Part shown: positions 60,785 to 64,000 of the stretch, in pieces | Numbering within the stretch: position 1 is the stretch's first letter | Layout: each line of letters starts with the position of its first letter | DNA from: Aromatoleum anaerobium | GTDB lineage: Bacteria > Pseudomonadota > Gammaproteobacteria > Burkholderiales > Rhodocyclaceae | Assembly (NCBI RefSeq): GCF_012910705.2 | Contig: NZ_WTVG02000039.1 | Location: forward strand, 186,001-250,000 | DNA length: 64,000 nt | Direction: 5' to 3' | Position numbers and translations under genes: made by a program | Notes under the pieces: generated by a model | What the model was told of the DNA's origin: nothing | What the model saw: only the letters and a program-made list of their open reading frames with translations | Databases searched by the model: none

Positions 60785-61060
60785 TCACGGCTTGCGCGGG
60801 ATGTGGACGAAGATCTCGTCCGGTTTCGTCAGGCCGAGCTCGAAGCGCGCGCGCTCCTCGATCGCTTCGTTGCCCGACTTCAGGTCGTGCACCTCCGCCT
60901 CGAGTCCCGCGTTGCGCTGCTCGAGGCGCTGGTTCGTTTCGCGCTGCGCCTGCAACTGGCGATCCACGTCCCACACGCGCAGCCAGCCGCCTTTACCGAG
61001 CCAAAGCGGATACTGCAGGACGATCACCAGCACGGCGAGAACGATCACGGGCCAACGCAT
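60785..61060 (-). CDS. ftsB: Cell division protein FtsB
   Basis: FtsB is a small bitopic division protein that forms a complex with FtsL and FtsQ at the septum. The 91-residue product has a membrane helix (about 3-22), a coiled coil ('[17 protein letters not shown]') and the family end '[15 protein letters not shown]'. It lies downstream of eno, the standard gene order in betaproteobacteria, but a strong terminator separates them. Confidence 0.93.
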   Translation of the reverse strand: MRWPVIVLAVLVIVLQYPLWLGKGGWLRVWDVDRQLQAQRETNQRLEQRNAGLEAEVHDLKSGNEAIEERARFELGLTKPDEIFVHIPRKP

Positions 61061-61130
61061 ATTCGAAGGTCTTGCCGAAAAGCTCGCCCACGGGTCCGTG
61101 CAGGCAGAGCAGCGTTATTCATCGGAGTTG

Positions 61131-61163
61131 AAAAAACGGGGCCGGCGGATGAGCGCCGGCCCC
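61131..61163 (-). terminator. Intrinsic terminator downstream of eno
   Basis: A perfect 9-bp GC stem (GGGGCCGGC / GCCGGCCCC, 61138-61163) with an 8-base loop is followed on the minus strand by GTTTTTT (61131-61137). This is a classic terminator placed 52 bp after the eno stop. ftsB beyond it needs read-through or its own promoter. Confidence 0.85.
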
Positions 61164-61215
61164 GGTCATGTCATGATGCAGCGGCCGCCGAAACGCCAGC
61201 CGCCCGGGCTTGCGC

Positions 61216-63410
<2,195 letters not shown>

Positions 63411-63420
63411 TGCCACTCCT

Positions 63421-64000
63421 TCAGGCCGACGTCGCGGCCGCCTTGCGCGCGAGCGCCGCCTTCACGTAGGCCGTGAACAGCGGATGCCCCTTGCGCGGGT
63501 TCGACGTGAATTCCGGATGGAACTGGCAACCGACGAACCACGGATGGTCCGGCAGCTCGATCATTTCGCACAGGTCGGTGCCCGGCGCGCGACCCGACAC
63601 CCGCAGGCCCTTCTCTTCGAGCCGGGCGAGCAGCGTGTTGTTCACTTCGTAGCGATGGCGATGGCGTTCAACGATATCGGCGGCGCCGTACACTTCGCGG
63701 GCGAGCGAGCCTTCGACGAGATGGCAGACCTGCGCGCCGAGGCGCATCGTGCCGCCGAGGTCGGACGCTTCGCTGCGCTTTTCGACCTTGCCGCTGCGAT
63801 CCTGCCATTCGGTGATGAGGCCGATCACCGGGTACGGCGTGTCGCGCTCGAATTCGGTCGAATGCGCGCCGGTCATGCCGGCGACGTCGCGCGCGAATTC
63901 GATCACCGCGAGCTGCATGCCGAGACAGATGCCCAGATACGGCACCTTGTTCTCGCGTGCAAAGCGGATCGCAGCGATCTTGCCTTCGGTGCCACGCTTG
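63421..64000 (-). CDS. pyrG: CTP synthase PyrG, 3' part (5' end outside window)
   Basis: PyrG makes CTP from UTP using glutamine. The window holds only the glutamine amidotransferase end, about 193 residues of a protein usually near 545. The nucleophile Cys is in '[12 protein letters not shown]'; the His-Glu pair is in '[12 protein letters not shown]'. The frame stays open to the window edge ('[17 protein letters not shown]'). kdsA follows 10 bp on, as in many betaproteobacteria. Confidence 0.97.
   Translation of the reverse strand, partial: KRGTEGKIAAIRFARENKVPYLGICLGMQLAVIEFARDVAGMTGAHSTEFERDTPYPVIGLITEWQDRSGKVEKRSEASDLGGTMRLGAQVCHLVEGSLAREVYGAADIVERHRHRYEVNNTLLARLEEKGLRVSGRAPGTDLCEMIELPDHPWFVGCQFHPEFTSNPRKGHPLFTAYVKAALARKAAATSA

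Overview
The window looks like the chromosome of a denitrifying betaproteobacterium, most likely Rhodocyclales of the Aromatoleum/Azoarcus/Thauera type. This is inference from protein content (membrane nitrate reductase, a TAT-type N2O reductase cluster, BPSS1780-type and NnrS-like membrane proteins, gamma-carbonic anhydrase), from the very GC-rich third positions and from the long shadow reading frames. No 16S rRNA or tRNA gene is present to confirm it.

Layout. (1) 1-8.1 kb: the 3' half of narG, then narH, narJ and narI, followed by the nitrate sensor/regulator pair narX-narL and a small membrane protein. A 93-bp inverted-repeat element sits between narG and narH. (2) 8.35-9.88 kb: an IS1182-type insertion sequence (copy 1). 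(3) 9.9-18.9 kb: nitrous oxide reduction genes in the order nosZ, nosR, an unrecognised membrane gene, nosD, nosF, nosY, nosL, then two tightly coupled small genes. (4) 19-22.1 kb: a frameshifted c-type cytochrome gene with a perfect FNR box upstream, a BPSS1780-type and an NnrS-like membrane protein, and a DUF59 Fe-S assembly protein. (5) 22.3-26.5 kb: four genes on the minus strand (a J-domain protein and three unknowns) behind a putative Na+/H+ antiporter. (6) 26.5-31.8 kb: a decayed stretch with a truncated chemoreceptor remnant, an EAL-CBS-GGDEF protein, a PhaC-related hydrolase and a GNAT acetyltransferase. (7) 31.9-38.2 kb: a 1-Cys peroxiredoxin and the sulfate importer genes sbp-cysTWA, interrupted by IS copy 2 in the opposite orientation to copy 1. 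(8) 38.5-64 kb: mostly housekeeping and conserved genes: a Sel1 protein, an Xre/RES toxin-antitoxin pair, a YlqF/RbgA-type GTPase, an aldehyde dehydrogenase, a CorC-like protein, YaeQ, SrkA, FabI, a divergent GTP cyclohydrolase I, PiT, RlmJ, gamma-carbonic anhydrase, an IS110-type element, an NlpC/P60 lipoprotein, and the minus-strand block pyrG-kdsA-eno-ftsB.

How the genes work together. NarGHI reduces nitrate at the membrane, NarJ matures it, and NarXL senses nitrate and controls the operon. NosZ completes denitrification from N2O to N2, with NosR, NosDFY and NosL supplying electrons and copper-sulfur cluster assembly. A near-consensus FNR box precedes nosR and a perfect one precedes the cytochrome gene, which fits oxygen-controlled expression of the block. 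Sbp-CysTWA imports sulfate.

The most interesting points are: the IS that separates nosZ from a candidate FNR-type promoter; the unknown genes inside and just after the nos operon (one pair resembling a TumE-type toxin module); the uncharacterised J-domain gene cluster; the homopolymer frameshift in the FNR-box cytochrome; a GTP cyclohydrolase homologue with altered active-site residues; and a candidate guide (bridge) RNA region in the IS110-type element.
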